64,000 bases of DNA from Agromyces marinus (GTDB taxonomy: Bacteria > Actinomycetota > Actinomycetes > Actinomycetales > Microbacteriaceae). The stretch spans positions 2,666,001 to 2,730,000 of the forward strand of contig NZ_CP087879.1 of NCBI RefSeq assembly GCF_021442325.1. Direction: 5' to 3'. The notes under the pieces were generated by a model. It was not told the origin of the DNA. It worked only from the letters and a program-made list of their open reading frames with translations, and did not search any database. Shown piece after piece: positions 51,328 to 59,584 of the stretch (within the stretch, counting starts at the first letter, position 1; each line of letters opens with the position of its first letter). The position numbers and the translations under genes were made by a program.

Positions 51328-52710
51328 TCAGTCGAAGATGCCGTCCAGGATGCTGCCGATCACGAGCCCGCCGAGGATGCCGCCCATGACGTCGCCGCCG
51401 CCACCGCGACGCCCACCACCCCAGCCGGGCCCGCCGGGGCCCGCGGGCCCGCCTGGGCCGCCCCAGCCACCCCACTGCCCCGGCTCCTGCGGCCGCGACG
51501 CGTCGATGTCGCGACGGGCCAGGTGCAGCGCGTCACCCGCGAGGGATGCCGCACGCCGGGCGATCGCCATCGCCTGCTCGCGGTGGTCCTCGGCGATCAC
51601 CGTGACGGTCGAGGCGGGCAGCCCGAGGAAGTGGTCGAGTTCGCGCCGAGTGCGCTCGGCCTCGGCGAGCCGGGTGCGGGCGTCGGCGCCGATCCAGCCG
51701 CGGTGGCCGGCGATCACGTCGCCCGCGACGGCGAGTTGCCGGTCGGCATCGTCGATCGCGTGGTGCACGTGGTCGAGGGGCGGCACGGGGCGTGCCGCAC
51801 GCTCGCGAGCGGCGGCGATCGCGGCGTCCAACCCGGCGTTCGCGGTGCGCAGCCGGTCGAGCTGGGTGAACGGGTCGGTGGTGACGCCGGCGGCCGGAAG
51901 GGCCGCGAGCGCGGCCTGCAGTTCGGCGACCGCCGCCGCGACGCCGGCCGACGGCGGCTCCTTCCGCGCGACGACGAGGTCGCCGCGCGAGTCCTCGACG
52001 ATCGCCGTGAGCGTCGACTCGGCGCGCAGCGCCTCGACCTCGAACGTCTCCACCGCGTCGAGCAGTGTCCTGGCCCGACGCACCGATTCAGCGGATGCCT
52101 CGAGTGCGAGGTTCGCCTGCTCGCGCTGCCCCGCTTCGCGCCGCCGCTCGGCGACGCCCGCACCGTGCTCGGCGAACCCGAGCAGCTGGTCGGCCTCGGC
52201 CGGGTTGCGGTCGACCTGGGCGAGCGCCTCGCGGGCGTACCGCATCGCCAGGCGGTCGATCGTCTCGCGGGCGTGCGGGATGCGTGCGCGCAGGCGCGCG
52301 ACATCCGCTCTGATGCCGTCGATGATCTCGGGGGCGCGACGCGCGCGGGCGATGCGGTCGGCGAGCGCGACGGTCTGCTCGTCGAGCACGTCTTCGGCCC
52401 ATTCGCAGAGCTGCACGATGCGCGCGTTGCGCGTGCGCAACTCGTCGGGGGTGTCCGGGAGGTGGTCGTGGTTGAGCTGGTGCAACCGGAACGCCTCGCC
52501 CAGGTGCGTGCGCACCGCGGCGAGCGCGTCGGAGAGCGACGTGGTCGCCTCCGGGCCGAGCTCGGCCTCGGCGAACGCGAGTTCGTCGGTCGTCACGCGG
52601 ATTCGCTCGTCGGCGGCCACGAGCGCCGATCGGGCTCGCTGTGCGAGGTCGGCGTCGTGCGCCGCGAGCTCCTGCTCGTCGCGTTTGCGTCTGCCCCAGA
52701 ACCCGGCCAT
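51328..52710 (-). CDS. Coiled-coil protein with Gly-rich tail (paralogue A)
   Basis: This protein has 460 residues. It begins MAGFWGRRKRDEQELAAHDADLAQRARSALVAADERIRVTTDELAFAEAELG and is helical throughout, with alternating Ala/Arg/Glu. The tail GGWGGPGGPAGPGGPGWGGGRRGGGGDVMGGILGGLVIGSILDGIFD is typical of the C-terminus of actinobacterial TPM-domain proteins, but the TPM domain itself is absent. It is paralogous to the gene at 53091. There is no predicted signal peptide. It may be cytoplasmic and membrane-associated through the tail (inference). Confidence 0.75.
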   Translation of the reverse strand: MAGFWGRRKRDEQELAAHDADLAQRARSALVAADERIRVTTDELAFAEAELGPEATTSLSDALAAVRTHLGEAFRLHQLNHDHLPDTPDELRTRNARIVQLCEWAEDVLDEQTVALADRIARARRAPEIIDGIRADVARLRARIPHARETIDRLAMRYAREALAQVDRNPAEADQLLGFAEHGAGVAERRREAGQREQANLALEASAESVRRARTLLDAVETFEVEALRAESTLTAIVEDSRGDLVVARKEPPSAGVAAAVAELQAALAALPAAGVTTDPFTQLDRLRTANAGLDAAIAAARERAARPVPPLDHVHHAIDDADRQLAVAGDVIAGHRGWIGADARTRLAEAERTRRELDHFLGLPASTVTVIAEDHREQAMAIARRAASLAGDALHLARRDIDASRPQEPGQWGGWGGPGGPAGPGGPGWGGGRRGGGGDVMGGILGGLVIGSILDGIFD

Positions 52711-53090
52711 GCCCTCGATCCTAGGGTCGGATGCGCGCCTCGGCGGCGCCGCGCCCGCGCCCCGAGTCCGCGTCCCGCGCCCGCGCCCCGGCTCGCAGCA
52801 CCGGGTGACGAGCGCACGCCGGATCCGCATAGGGCTCGGATCCGGCGTGCGACGCGTCACGGGCCGACGTCGGGCGAAGGGGGTGCCGCTCGCCGGGGGG
52901 AGGTGCGAGCGGGCTCGCTCCGAAGCGTCGGCCCGGGGACCTCCCACTCAGGGATGTGGGTCGAACGTCCCACTACCAAAGGTAGCGCGCGCCACTGGGA
53001 CGATGCTCCGCGCCGGCCGAGTGCCCGCTGGGAGCGGTGCCGCGCAACGCCACCCGGCGGCGCACTCGAACCGCCGCCGCGCCGCAGGGG
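52711..53090. other. Intergenic region between the two coiled-coil paralogues, 380 bp
   Basis: An inverted repeat CTACC-AAA-GGTAG lies at 52973-52985, and a GC-rich stretch covers 52740-52800. The repeat sits about 265 bp upstream of paralogue A and could be a promoter operator. No gene is convincing. Confidence 0.5.
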
Positions 53091-54206
53091 TCAGCCCAGA
53101 CGGGCGGGCATTCGCAGGCGCGATGCTCGTCGTCCGGCAGCTTCGCGTGCGAGCCGCACGGACTCCGCCGCGAGACCGGCGGCACGCTCGGCCAGCTCGA
53201 TCGCCCGCGCCCGGTACCCCTCGTCGCTGACCGCCGTCTCGGCGGACGCGCTGCCCAGGTAGTGGCCGAGGTCGCTGCGGATGTGCTCGGACTCCGCGAG
53301 GCGCACGCGCGCCTCGGCACCGAACCGACCGGGACTGCCGTCGTACACCTCGCGCGCGACGACGATCCGGCGATCGGCGGCCTCGACCGCGTGCCGCACC
53401 TGGGCCGCCGTCGGGTGCGCGCCGGCCGCCCGGTCGCGCGGCGCGGTGGTCCCGGTACCGACCGTGCGAGCCGTGGAGCCGGTGCGACCGGCGCCGCCCA
53501 CCAGCCCGGCCTCGGCCAGCAACGACTCGACCTCGAACGCCTCCACCGCATCGAGCAGCCCTTCGGCGCGGAGCACCGACGCAGCGGATGCCGCGAGCGC
53601 CACGTTCGACGGCTCATGCCGCCCCTCGGCATGCAGCCGCTCGCCGACCTGCGCACCCTGCTCGGCGATGGCGAGCAGCCGCTCCGCCTCGGCCGGGTAC
53701 GCCGAGACCCCGATCGGAGTCTCACGCGGGTACCGCACCGCGAGGCGGTCCACGGCCTCGCGGGCGGCGGGCGCACGCGCGCGCACGCGCCCGATCTCGG
53801 CCAGCACGCCCGCGATCAGCTCCGGTCGACGCCGGACCCGCGCGATTCTGGCCGCGAGCGCCGACGTCTGCGCGTCGAGGAGCCGATCGACCCGGGCGCA
53901 CACGGCGAGCACGAACTCCGAGCGCGCGGGCGCGGCATCCGTCGCCCCCGGCGGCGCCATCCGCTCCGGCCCGTTCACCCGGAAGGCGTGCGCGACCAGC
54001 GTGCGGGCGGTGGCGATCGCCTCCCCGAGGCGCACCACCGCCGGGTCGTCGCCCAGCTCCGCCTCGGCGAACGCGAGCTCCTCGACGGCGTTCCGGATGC
54101 GCTCGTCGACCGCGAACAGGGCCGACCCGGCCCGCCTCACCGCGTCGGCGCCGCGGGCCTCGAGTTCCCGCGCGCCGCGTCGGCGCACGGCCCTGAACCC
54201 GGCCAT
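53091..54206 (-). CDS. Coiled-coil protein (paralogue B)
   Basis: This protein has 371 residues. It shares with paralogue A the N-terminus MAGF, the AVDERIRNAVEELAFAEAELG segment, LLDAVEAFEVESLLAE and a C-terminal ARIRLAESEHIRSDLGHYLG helix, but has no Gly-rich tail and a Thr/Gly linker (about 255-285). The shared blocks show an ancient tandem duplication. The function is unknown. Confidence 0.75.
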   Translation of the reverse strand: MAGFRAVRRRGARELEARGADAVRRAGSALFAVDERIRNAVEELAFAEAELGDDPAVVRLGEAIATARTLVAHAFRVNGPERMAPPGATDAAPARSEFVLAVCARVDRLLDAQTSALAARIARVRRRPELIAGVLAEIGRVRARAPAAREAVDRLAVRYPRETPIGVSAYPAEAERLLAIAEQGAQVGERLHAEGRHEPSNVALAASAASVLRAEGLLDAVEAFEVESLLAEAGLVGGAGRTGSTARTVGTGTTAPRDRAAGAHPTAAQVRHAVEAADRRIVVAREVYDGSPGRFGAEARVRLAESEHIRSDLGHYLGSASAETAVSDEGYRARAIELAERAAGLAAESVRLAREAAGRRASRLRMPARLG

Positions 54207-54299
54207 GGCACGATCCTACGTTCGGTGCGCCGGCGCCGCCATGGCGCCTCATGCCGGGGCGCGCGTCGCCCGCCCGACGCCCGTCGAGCGGACGCCCGC

Positions 54300-54734
54300 T
54301 CAGACGGTGCCGGCCGGCGGCCACACCCCGATGATGAGGCCCATCACGACGAGGGTCACCAGTTCGTGTGCGATGTTCATGACCGTCAGCGACGACGGGC
54401 GGCCCTCGAACGCGTCGTGCGTGATGAACCGCGCGGCCGTGAAGCCCGCCCAGAGGATCACCGCCGTCAGCAGCGCCGCAAGCAGGTACCCGCCGCCGTA
54501 GAAGTGCCACGCGATCGTCGAGGCCCCGGCGAGCACCCACGCCGTGACGAAGCTCACGATCACCGTCACGATGATCGGCATGGTCGCGCTCATGCCCTCG
54601 CGGTCCAGGTCGACCTTCGCGAGTTCGGCCCACCGCCTGCCGAACACGCCACGCGCGTACCAGATCGACCCGACGACCAGGCTCGACACCGTGGCCAGCA
54701 GCACCGCCCAGTAGTTGATCTCGGGGATGATCAT
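54300..54734 (-). CDS. DUF1761 family membrane protein
   Basis: This protein has 144 residues with four membrane segments: YWAVLLATVSSLVVGSIWYARGVFG, MPIIVTVIVSFVTAWVLAG, YLLAALLTAVILWAGFTAARF and VMNIAHELVTLVVMGLIIGVW. The GSIWYARGVFGRRW motif near the N-terminus is the DUF1761 signature. The start at 54734 follows GAGGAGGCGGAG. The function is unknown. Confidence 0.9.
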   Translation of the reverse strand: MIIPEINYWAVLLATVSSLVVGSIWYARGVFGRRWAELAKVDLDREGMSATMPIIVTVIVSFVTAWVLAGASTIAWHFYGGGYLLAALLTAVILWAGFTAARFITHDAFEGRPSSLTVMNIAHELVTLVVMGLIIGVWPPAGTV

Positions 54735-54868
54735 CTCCGCCTCCTCGCCGCGGCCCGCGCCGCTCATCGGTGAGTTGCACTCGGTGAGCGCGAGCGTACT
54801 CCTCTACGGGAGGGGGCGGGCGAAGCGCGGCGGCCCGGCGCATCCGCTTGCCACCGAGCGCAGAAAAC

Positions 54869-54924
54869 GCATGAGAATCCGCCCGATGCCCGGCCTGACA
54901 GGGACATCAGGCGGAATCTCATGC
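54869..54924. repeat. Dispersed hairpin, copy between divergent genes
   Basis: The arms GCATGAGAATCCGCCCGATG (54869-54888) and CATCAGGCGGAATCTCATGC (54905-54924) pair with two mismatches. It belongs to the family at 30328, 55316 and 62523. It lies between divergent genes (54734 and 55027), so it is not placed as a terminator for either. Confidence 0.85.
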
Positions 54925-55026
54925 ACTCCTGTGTGGCCGGGCCGTTCCAGCCCCCACCCGTGCCGGCCGACCGACCTCCGCCGGGCGCGTGGGCCGGCGC
55001 CTGGCGCGACGCGCCAGAATGGGCCC

Positions 55027-55218
55027 GTGGATGACCCGCAGGCGACGCCCCACGACGCGAACGCGCCCGACGCGAACGCGCCCGACGCGCCCGCGCCCGA
55101 CGACGAGCAGGACGGGATGCCCGACGCCGTCTGCTGGCTCGCCGCGACGTGCGACTCGTGCGGAGCGCTGGTCGAAGGCGGCACCTGCTGGAACTGCGGC
55201 GCGCGGCGTTCAGGCTGA
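55027..55218 (+). CDS. Zinc-ribbon microprotein
   Basis: This protein has 63 residues from a GTG at 55027. The N-terminal half is Asp/Ala/Pro-rich with repeats of DANAP. The C-terminus CDSCGALVEGGTCWNCGARRSG holds two CxxC knuckles, a classic zinc ribbon. It lies between two hairpins of the dispersed family. Its role is unknown; such proteins may bind nucleic acid or a partner. Confidence 0.6.
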   Translation: MDDPQATPHDANAPDANAPDAPAPDDEQDGMPDAVCWLAATCDSCGALVEGGTCWNCGARRSG

Positions 55219-55315
55219 GACGCCCGCATCGGCGCCGGGTTCCGCCCGCGATGGCGCGGGGAACCACACCAGGGCCCAATGCCGAACTCGCAACCGCAAC
55301 CCCGAGTTCCTCGGA

Positions 55316-55375
55316 ACGCATGAGATTCCGGCAGATGCGTCCCGTGGGGCGGGCATCTGCCGGAATCTCATGCGT
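55316..55375. terminator. Dispersed hairpin, bidirectional terminator position
   Basis: The arms 55316-55338 (ACGCATGAGATTCCGGCAGA + TGC) and 55353-55375 are perfect 23-bp complements with a 14-nt loop. The hairpin lies between the convergent zinc-ribbon and response-regulator genes. Confidence 0.8.
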
Positions 55376-55425
55376 CTTCGACCGAGCGGATGCCACGAGC
55401 ATGCCGCGGCACGCGCGCGGCGCGC

Positions 55426-56055
55426 TCAGATCCAGCCGTGCTGCCAGGCCGTCTCGGCCGCCTCGTGGCGCGAGCCCGCGTCGAGCTTGGTCATCGCCGA
55501 CGACAGGTAGTTGCGCACGGTGCCGTGCGCGAGATGCAGGCGGTCGGCGATCTGCTGCACGCTGAGGTTCGTGCGCGAGAGCCGGAGCGCGTCGAGTTCG
55601 CGTTCGGTGAGCGGGCAGCGTTCGGCGGTGAGCGCGGTCGCGGCGATCTCGGGGTCGATGTAGCGCCGCCCGGCGGCGACGTCGCGGATGACGTGCGCGA
55701 GTTCCTCGGCCGGGGTCGACTTCGGCACGAAGCCCGAGACGCGAGCGGCGAGCGCGCGGCGCAGCACGCCGGGGCGGGCGTGGCGGGTCACGATGACCAC
55801 GCGCGTGGGCACGTCCGCGAGGATGCGCGCGGCGGCCTCGACCCCGTCGACGTTCGGCATCTCGAGGTCGAGCAGGCACACGTCGGGCCGGGTCTCGCGC
55901 GCCGCGTCGATCGCCGCGGCACCGTCGTCGACGCTCGCGACGACCTCGATGTCGGCCTCGAGGCCGAGGAGGGCGACGAGTGCGCCGCGGATCAGGTGCT
56001 CGTCGTCGGCGATGAGCAAGCGGATGCCGCCGGCATCCGCTGCCCGGGCGGTCAC
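55426..56055 (-). CDS. NarL/DesR-family response regulator
   Basis: This is a two-component regulator of 209 residues. The receiver domain (about 10-125) has acidic residues in IADDEH, phospho-acceptor Asp in VCLLDLEMP (about 60) and Lys in VPKSTPAEEL. The LuxR-type HTH is ERCPLTERELDALRLSRTNLSVQQIADRLHLAHGTVRNYLSSAMTKLD (about 145-195). The GTG start overlaps the kinase stop (GTGA). DesR homologues often regulate membrane lipid genes; the target here is unknown. Confidence 0.93.
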   Translation of the reverse strand: MTARAADAGGIRLLIADDEHLIRGALVALLGLEADIEVVASVDDGAAAIDAARETRPDVCLLDLEMPNVDGVEAAARILADVPTRVVIVTRHARPGVLRRALAARVSGFVPKSTPAEELAHVIRDVAAGRRYIDPEIAATALTAERCPLTERELDALRLSRTNLSVQQIADRLHLAHGTVRNYLSSAMTKLDAGSRHEAAETAWQHGWI

Positions 56056-57323
56056 CGTGCGCCGCCCGCTGCGGGCGAGACGGATGCCGCGGATCCGGCC
56101 GTCGCATCCGGCCGCCCCGCACGTGCGGGCACGCCCGCCCGCACCTCGAACCGGTCCCCCGACCGGCCCGCGACGCGCGTGTCGAGCCGGCCGCCGACCG
56201 CCGCGAGTCGCTCGCGGAGCCCCGCGAGCCCGCTCCCGGGAACCCGGCCCGACCCGGCACCGGCCCCGGCCCCGGCCTCGCGCGCGCCCTCGACGCGCAC
56301 CCCGTCGTTGACGATCACGAGACTCGCGCCATCCGCTCCCGACTCGACCTCGATCCGCACCTCGCTCGCCTCCGCATGGCGCAGGATGTTCGTCGTCGCC
56401 TCGCGGACGACCGCGCCGAGCGCGCCCCGCACCGCGGCGTCCTCGGGCAGCGCGGCGACCCGCAGTTCGCAGCGCGCACCGGCCGCGGCGAGCACCTCGC
56501 GGGCGTTCTCGAGTTCGTCGTCGAGGGCGATCTCGCGGTATCCGGCGACGAGGTGGCGCGTCTCCTCGAGGGCCTGCTGCGCGATGAGGCGGGTCTCGTG
56601 CAGGTGCTCGCGCGCGGCATCCGGGTCGATCGCGAGGAGCCGTTCGGCGAGTTCGGCCTTGAGCGAGATGACCTGGAGGTGGTGGCCCTGGATGTCGTGC
56701 AGGTCGGAGGCGAACCTGAGTCGTTCGCGCGTGACCGCGAGCTCCGCGGAGGCGCGGCGGTGCCGGTCGAGCTCCTGGACGACCCACCAGAACCACAGGC
56801 TCGTGAGGATCATGAACGGCAGCATGACCGCGTAGAGCACGAGTGCCCACCCGCCCGGCCCGAGGGCTTCGAGCGCCTCGCGTCCGGGTGCGGCGAGCGC
56901 CACGTGGGCGAGCGTGATGGCCGCACCCCCGGCGAGGATGCCCCATCGGGCCGTGCCCGTGAGCAGCGGCGCGATGAGGCAGGCCGCGACCCACAGCAGG
57001 ATGGCGCCGGAAAGCGCCGCACCCTCGGCGAACAGCCCGACGACCCAGGCGAGGCCGCCGGTCGCGAGCAGCGCCACCGTCCACCGTGCGGCGGGCAGCC
57101 CACCGCCGCGGCCGACCCGCAGGAACCAGCAGTAGCGCACCTGGACCACCATCGCGGCGAGCATCGACACGACCAGCACGACGAGCATCCGGTCCCCGGT
57201 CGCGGCGACGCGCTCGGCGACGGAGAGCATCGTGATCGCGTCGAGGAACAGCACGAGGAACACGATCGATCCGAGCGTGTACACCCACGTCGCGTGCACG
57301 CCGCGGACCTGATCCGGAACCAT
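56052..57323 (-). CDS. DesK/LiaS-type sensor histidine kinase
   Basis: This is a membrane sensor kinase of 423 residues. About six membrane segments span residues 12-160. The HisKA_3 region reads LRFASDLHDIQGHHLQVISLKAELAERLL; the His of DLHD is the phospho-acceptor. The HATPase part has VVREATTNILRHAEASEVRI and GSGLAGLRERLAAVGG. The ATG at 57323 is the first of the hydrophobic frame. It is co-translated with the response regulator. Confidence 0.93.
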   Translation of the reverse strand: MVPDQVRGVHATWVYTLGSIVFLVLFLDAITMLSVAERVAATGDRMLVVLVVSMLAAMVVQVRYCWFLRVGRGGGLPAARWTVALLATGGLAWVVGLFAEGAALSGAILLWVAACLIAPLLTGTARWGILAGGAAITLAHVALAAPGREALEALGPGGWALVLYAVMLPFMILTSLWFWWVVQELDRHRRASAELAVTRERLRFASDLHDIQGHHLQVISLKAELAERLLAIDPDAAREHLHETRLIAQQALEETRHLVAGYREIALDDELENAREVLAAAGARCELRVAALPEDAAVRGALGAVVREATTNILRHAEASEVRIEVESGADGASLVIVNDGVRVEGAREAGAGAGAGSGRVPGSGLAGLRERLAAVGGRLDTRVAGRSGDRFEVRAGVPARAGRPDATAGSAASVSPAAGGAR

Positions 57324-57437
57324 GCACCCGAGCGTAGGGCAGTGACATCTGTCACGGTCCGCGTGTGCCGACCCGCACGAACAGGTCGTGACCGCGCGAC
57401 ACTGCCGCCTCGCCCGCGCTCCCGGGAGCATCGAAGC

Positions 57438-57911
57438 ATGATCGAAACGCTCCAGGACTTCGTCGCCTCCCTCCCCGCCGCCCTCCAGGGCCTCGGCATC
57501 GCGCTCATCGCGGCGATCCCGTTCGTCGAGTCGTACTTCGGTGCGACGATCGGCGTCGTGCTCGGCCTCCCGCCGGCGGTCGCGATCACCGCCGCCGTGC
57601 TCGGCAACGTCATCTCGATGCTCGTCGTGGTGCTCGGCGCGCACCGCGCGCGCACCCGCATCGTCGCCGGCCGCGAACCGGTCGAGGCCTCGCCCCGCCG
57701 GCAGAAGCTGCGCCGCGCGTTCGACCGCTACGGCGTCGCCGGGGTGAGCCTCGTGGGCCAGACCATCCTGCCGAGCCAGATCACGTCCGCCGCGATGGTG
57801 TCCTTCGGCGCCTCGCGCAACGCGGTCATCATGTGGCAGGTGATCTCGATCCTCCTGTGGGGTGTGGTGTGCGGGGTCATCGCGTCGCTCGGCGTCTCGG
57901 TCATCGGCTAG
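57438..57911 (+). CDS. Small multidrug-export-like membrane protein
   Basis: This protein has 157 residues. Hydrophobic segments include LQGLGIALIAAIPFVESYFGATIGVVLGL, AITAAVLGNVISMLVVVLG and IMWQVISILLWGVVCGVIASLGV. The Glu in PFVESYFGA and the Gly-rich helix fit the family annotated as small multidrug export proteins. It lies upstream of the TPP riboswitch; it is unclear whether it belongs to that operon (it does not follow the switch). Confidence 0.8.
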   Translation: MIETLQDFVASLPAALQGLGIALIAAIPFVESYFGATIGVVLGLPPAVAITAAVLGNVISMLVVVLGAHRARTRIVAGREPVEASPRRQKLRRAFDRYGVAGVSLVGQTILPSQITSAAMVSFGASRNAVIMWQVISILLWGVVCGVIASLGVSVIG

Positions 57912-57924
57912 GCTCGCCATCGTT

Positions 57925-58003
57925 GACACGGGGTGCCGTGCGGTCACCGCGCGGCTGAGATCACACCCGTCGAACCTGATCTCGATCATCCGAGCGAAGG
58001 GAT
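57925..58003 (+). promoter_or_regulatory. TPP riboswitch (THI element)
   Basis: The conserved THI-box blocks are present in order: GGGGTGCC, GGCTGAGAT, CACCCGTCGAACCTGATC and CATCCGAGCGAAGGGA, eight bases before thiM. The distal helix is short. Thiamine pyrophosphate binding would be expected to shut off the thiM operon by hiding the ribosome-binding site (AAGGGA lies within the switch). Confidence 0.93.
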
Positions 58004-58010
58004 GTCGCGA

Positions 58011-58898
58011 ATGAGCGAACGTCTGTCCATCGACCCTGCCCACCTGACGGAGGCGAGCGGCGCGCTGCTCGAACACCTCCGCGCCACCTCGCCGCTGGTG
58101 CACTGCATCACCAACAGCGTCGTGACCAACTTCACCGCCAACGCGCTGCTGGCGCTCGGCGCCGCGCCCGCGATGGTCGACATCGTCGGCGAGGCGGGCC
58201 TGTTCGCGGGGGCCGCGAACGGCATGCTCGTGAACCTCGGCACGCCGAATCCCGAGCAGCGCGACGCGGCGCGCGAGGCCGCGCCGGCGGCCCACGGCGC
58301 CGGAACGCCGTGGGTGCTCGACCCCGTCGCGGTCGGGGCGCTGCCGATCCGCACGGCGCTCGCCCGCGAACTGCTCGAGTTCCGGCCGACCGCGATCCGC
58401 GGCAACGCCTCGGAGGTGCTCGCGCTCGCCGGGGCCGGTGCGGGCGGGCGCGGCGTCGACGCGTCCGATGAGACGGATGCCGCCGGCGCCGCCGCGGCAC
58501 GCCTGGCCGACGGGTTCGGCTCGACCGTGGCCGTGTCGGGCCCGGTCGACCTCGTCACCGACGGCGTGCGGTGCGTGCGCATCGCCAACGGCGACGCGCT
58601 GCTGACCCGCGTCACCGGGGGCGGGTGCGCGCTCGGAGCGGTGACGGCCGCGTTCCTCGCGGCCGCACGCGCAACGGATGCCGGACTCGACGACCTCGGC
58701 GCGACCGCCGCCGCGACGCTCGTGTACACGGTCGCCGCGGAGCTCGCCGCCGCCGGGGCCGACGGGCCCGGCTCGTTCGCGGTGGCGTTCCTCGACGCGC
58801 TCGCCTCGGTCGACGCGAACGACCTCGCGGCGCGCGCCCGCGTCGAGGTCGGCACGCTCGCGGTCCAGGCGGCCGGCGCGACCGGGGCCGCCCGGTGA
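58011..58898 (+). CDS. thiM: Hydroxyethylthiazole kinase
   Basis: This enzyme phosphorylates 4-methyl-5-(2-hydroxyethyl)thiazole in thiamine salvage. It has 295 residues. Motifs are [28 protein letters not shown] (about 25-50), [17 protein letters not shown] and the C-terminal ATP site [16 protein letters not shown] with the catalytic Cys. It begins immediately after the riboswitch; a Met three codons upstream is an alternative. Its stop overlaps thiE (GTGA). Confidence 0.95.
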   Translation: MSERLSIDPAHLTEASGALLEHLRATSPLVHCITNSVVTNFTANALLALGAAPAMVDIVGEAGLFAGAANGMLVNLGTPNPEQRDAAREAAPAAHGAGTPWVLDPVAVGALPIRTALARELLEFRPTAIRGNASEVLALAGAGAGGRGVDASDETDAAGAAAARLADGFGSTVAVSGPVDLVTDGVRCVRIANGDALLTRVTGGGCALGAVTAAFLAAARATDAGLDDLGATAAATLVYTVAAELAAAGADGPGSFAVAFLDALASVDANDLAARARVEVGTLAVQAAGATGAAR

Positions 58899-59584
58899 GC
58901 GCGCGCCGCGCACCCGACCTGTCCGTCTACCTCGTCACCGACGCCGCGCTGTGCGGCGCGCGGGGCGTGGCATCCGTCGTCGCCGACGCCGTCGCGGGCG
59001 GCGCGGGCATCGTGCAGCTCCGCGAGAAGCACGCGCCCGACGCCGACGTGCTGCGCGAACTCGAACGCGTCGCCGCGGCGGTCGACGGGCGCGCGACCCT
59101 CGTCGTGAACGACCGGCTCGACGTCGTGCTCGCGGCGCGTGAACGCGGGATCCCCGTCGACGGCGTGCACCTCGGCCAGGGCGATGCCGCCGTGCTGCGC
59201 GCCCGCGACCTGCTCGGCCCCGACGCGATCGTGGGGCTCACCGCGAACACCCGGGCGCACGTCGACGCGGTCGCGCGGATGCCTCGCCGCACCGTCGACT
59301 ACCTCGGCGTCGGCGTCATCCGCCCCACCGCCACCAAGGCCGACCACCCGCCGGCACTCGGCGTCGACGGGTTCGCCCGCATCGCCGCGGCCGCCGAAGC
59401 GCCCTGCGTCGCGATCGGCGGGGTCGGCGTCGCCGATGCCGCGCCGCTGCGCGCCGGGGGCGCTGCCGGGATCGCGGTCGTCAGCGCGATCTGCGCCGCC
59501 CCCGACCCCCGCGCGGCGACCGCCGCGTTCGTCGCCGCGTGGGCCGCGGCATCCGTCACGACCCTCCGGGAGAGCACCCGATGA
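58895..59584 (+). CDS. thiE: Thiamine-phosphate synthase
   Basis: This enzyme joins hydroxymethylpyrimidine diphosphate with the thiazole phosphate to give thiamine phosphate. It has 229 residues, a TIM barrel. Key motifs are VQLREKHAP (about 40), [12 protein letters not shown] (substrate phosphate binding), VHLGQGD, and [13 protein letters not shown] followed by CVAIGGVGV (phosphate loop). The GTG start overlaps the thiM stop, and its stop overlaps the next start (ATGA). Confidence 0.95.
   Translation: MSARRAPDLSVYLVTDAALCGARGVASVVADAVAGGAGIVQLREKHAPDADVLRELERVAAAVDGRATLVVNDRLDVVLAARERGIPVDGVHLGQGDAAVLRARDLLGPDAIVGLTANTRAHVDAVARMPRRTVDYLGVGVIRPTATKADHPPALGVDGFARIAAAAEAPCVAIGGVGVADAAPLRAGGAAGIAVVSAICAAPDPRAATAAFVAAWAAASVTTLRESTR

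Noticed and set aside
51233-51475. Small ORF antisense to the Gly-rich tail of paralogue A
   Set aside because: It is the translation of the Gly-rich repeat in another frame.
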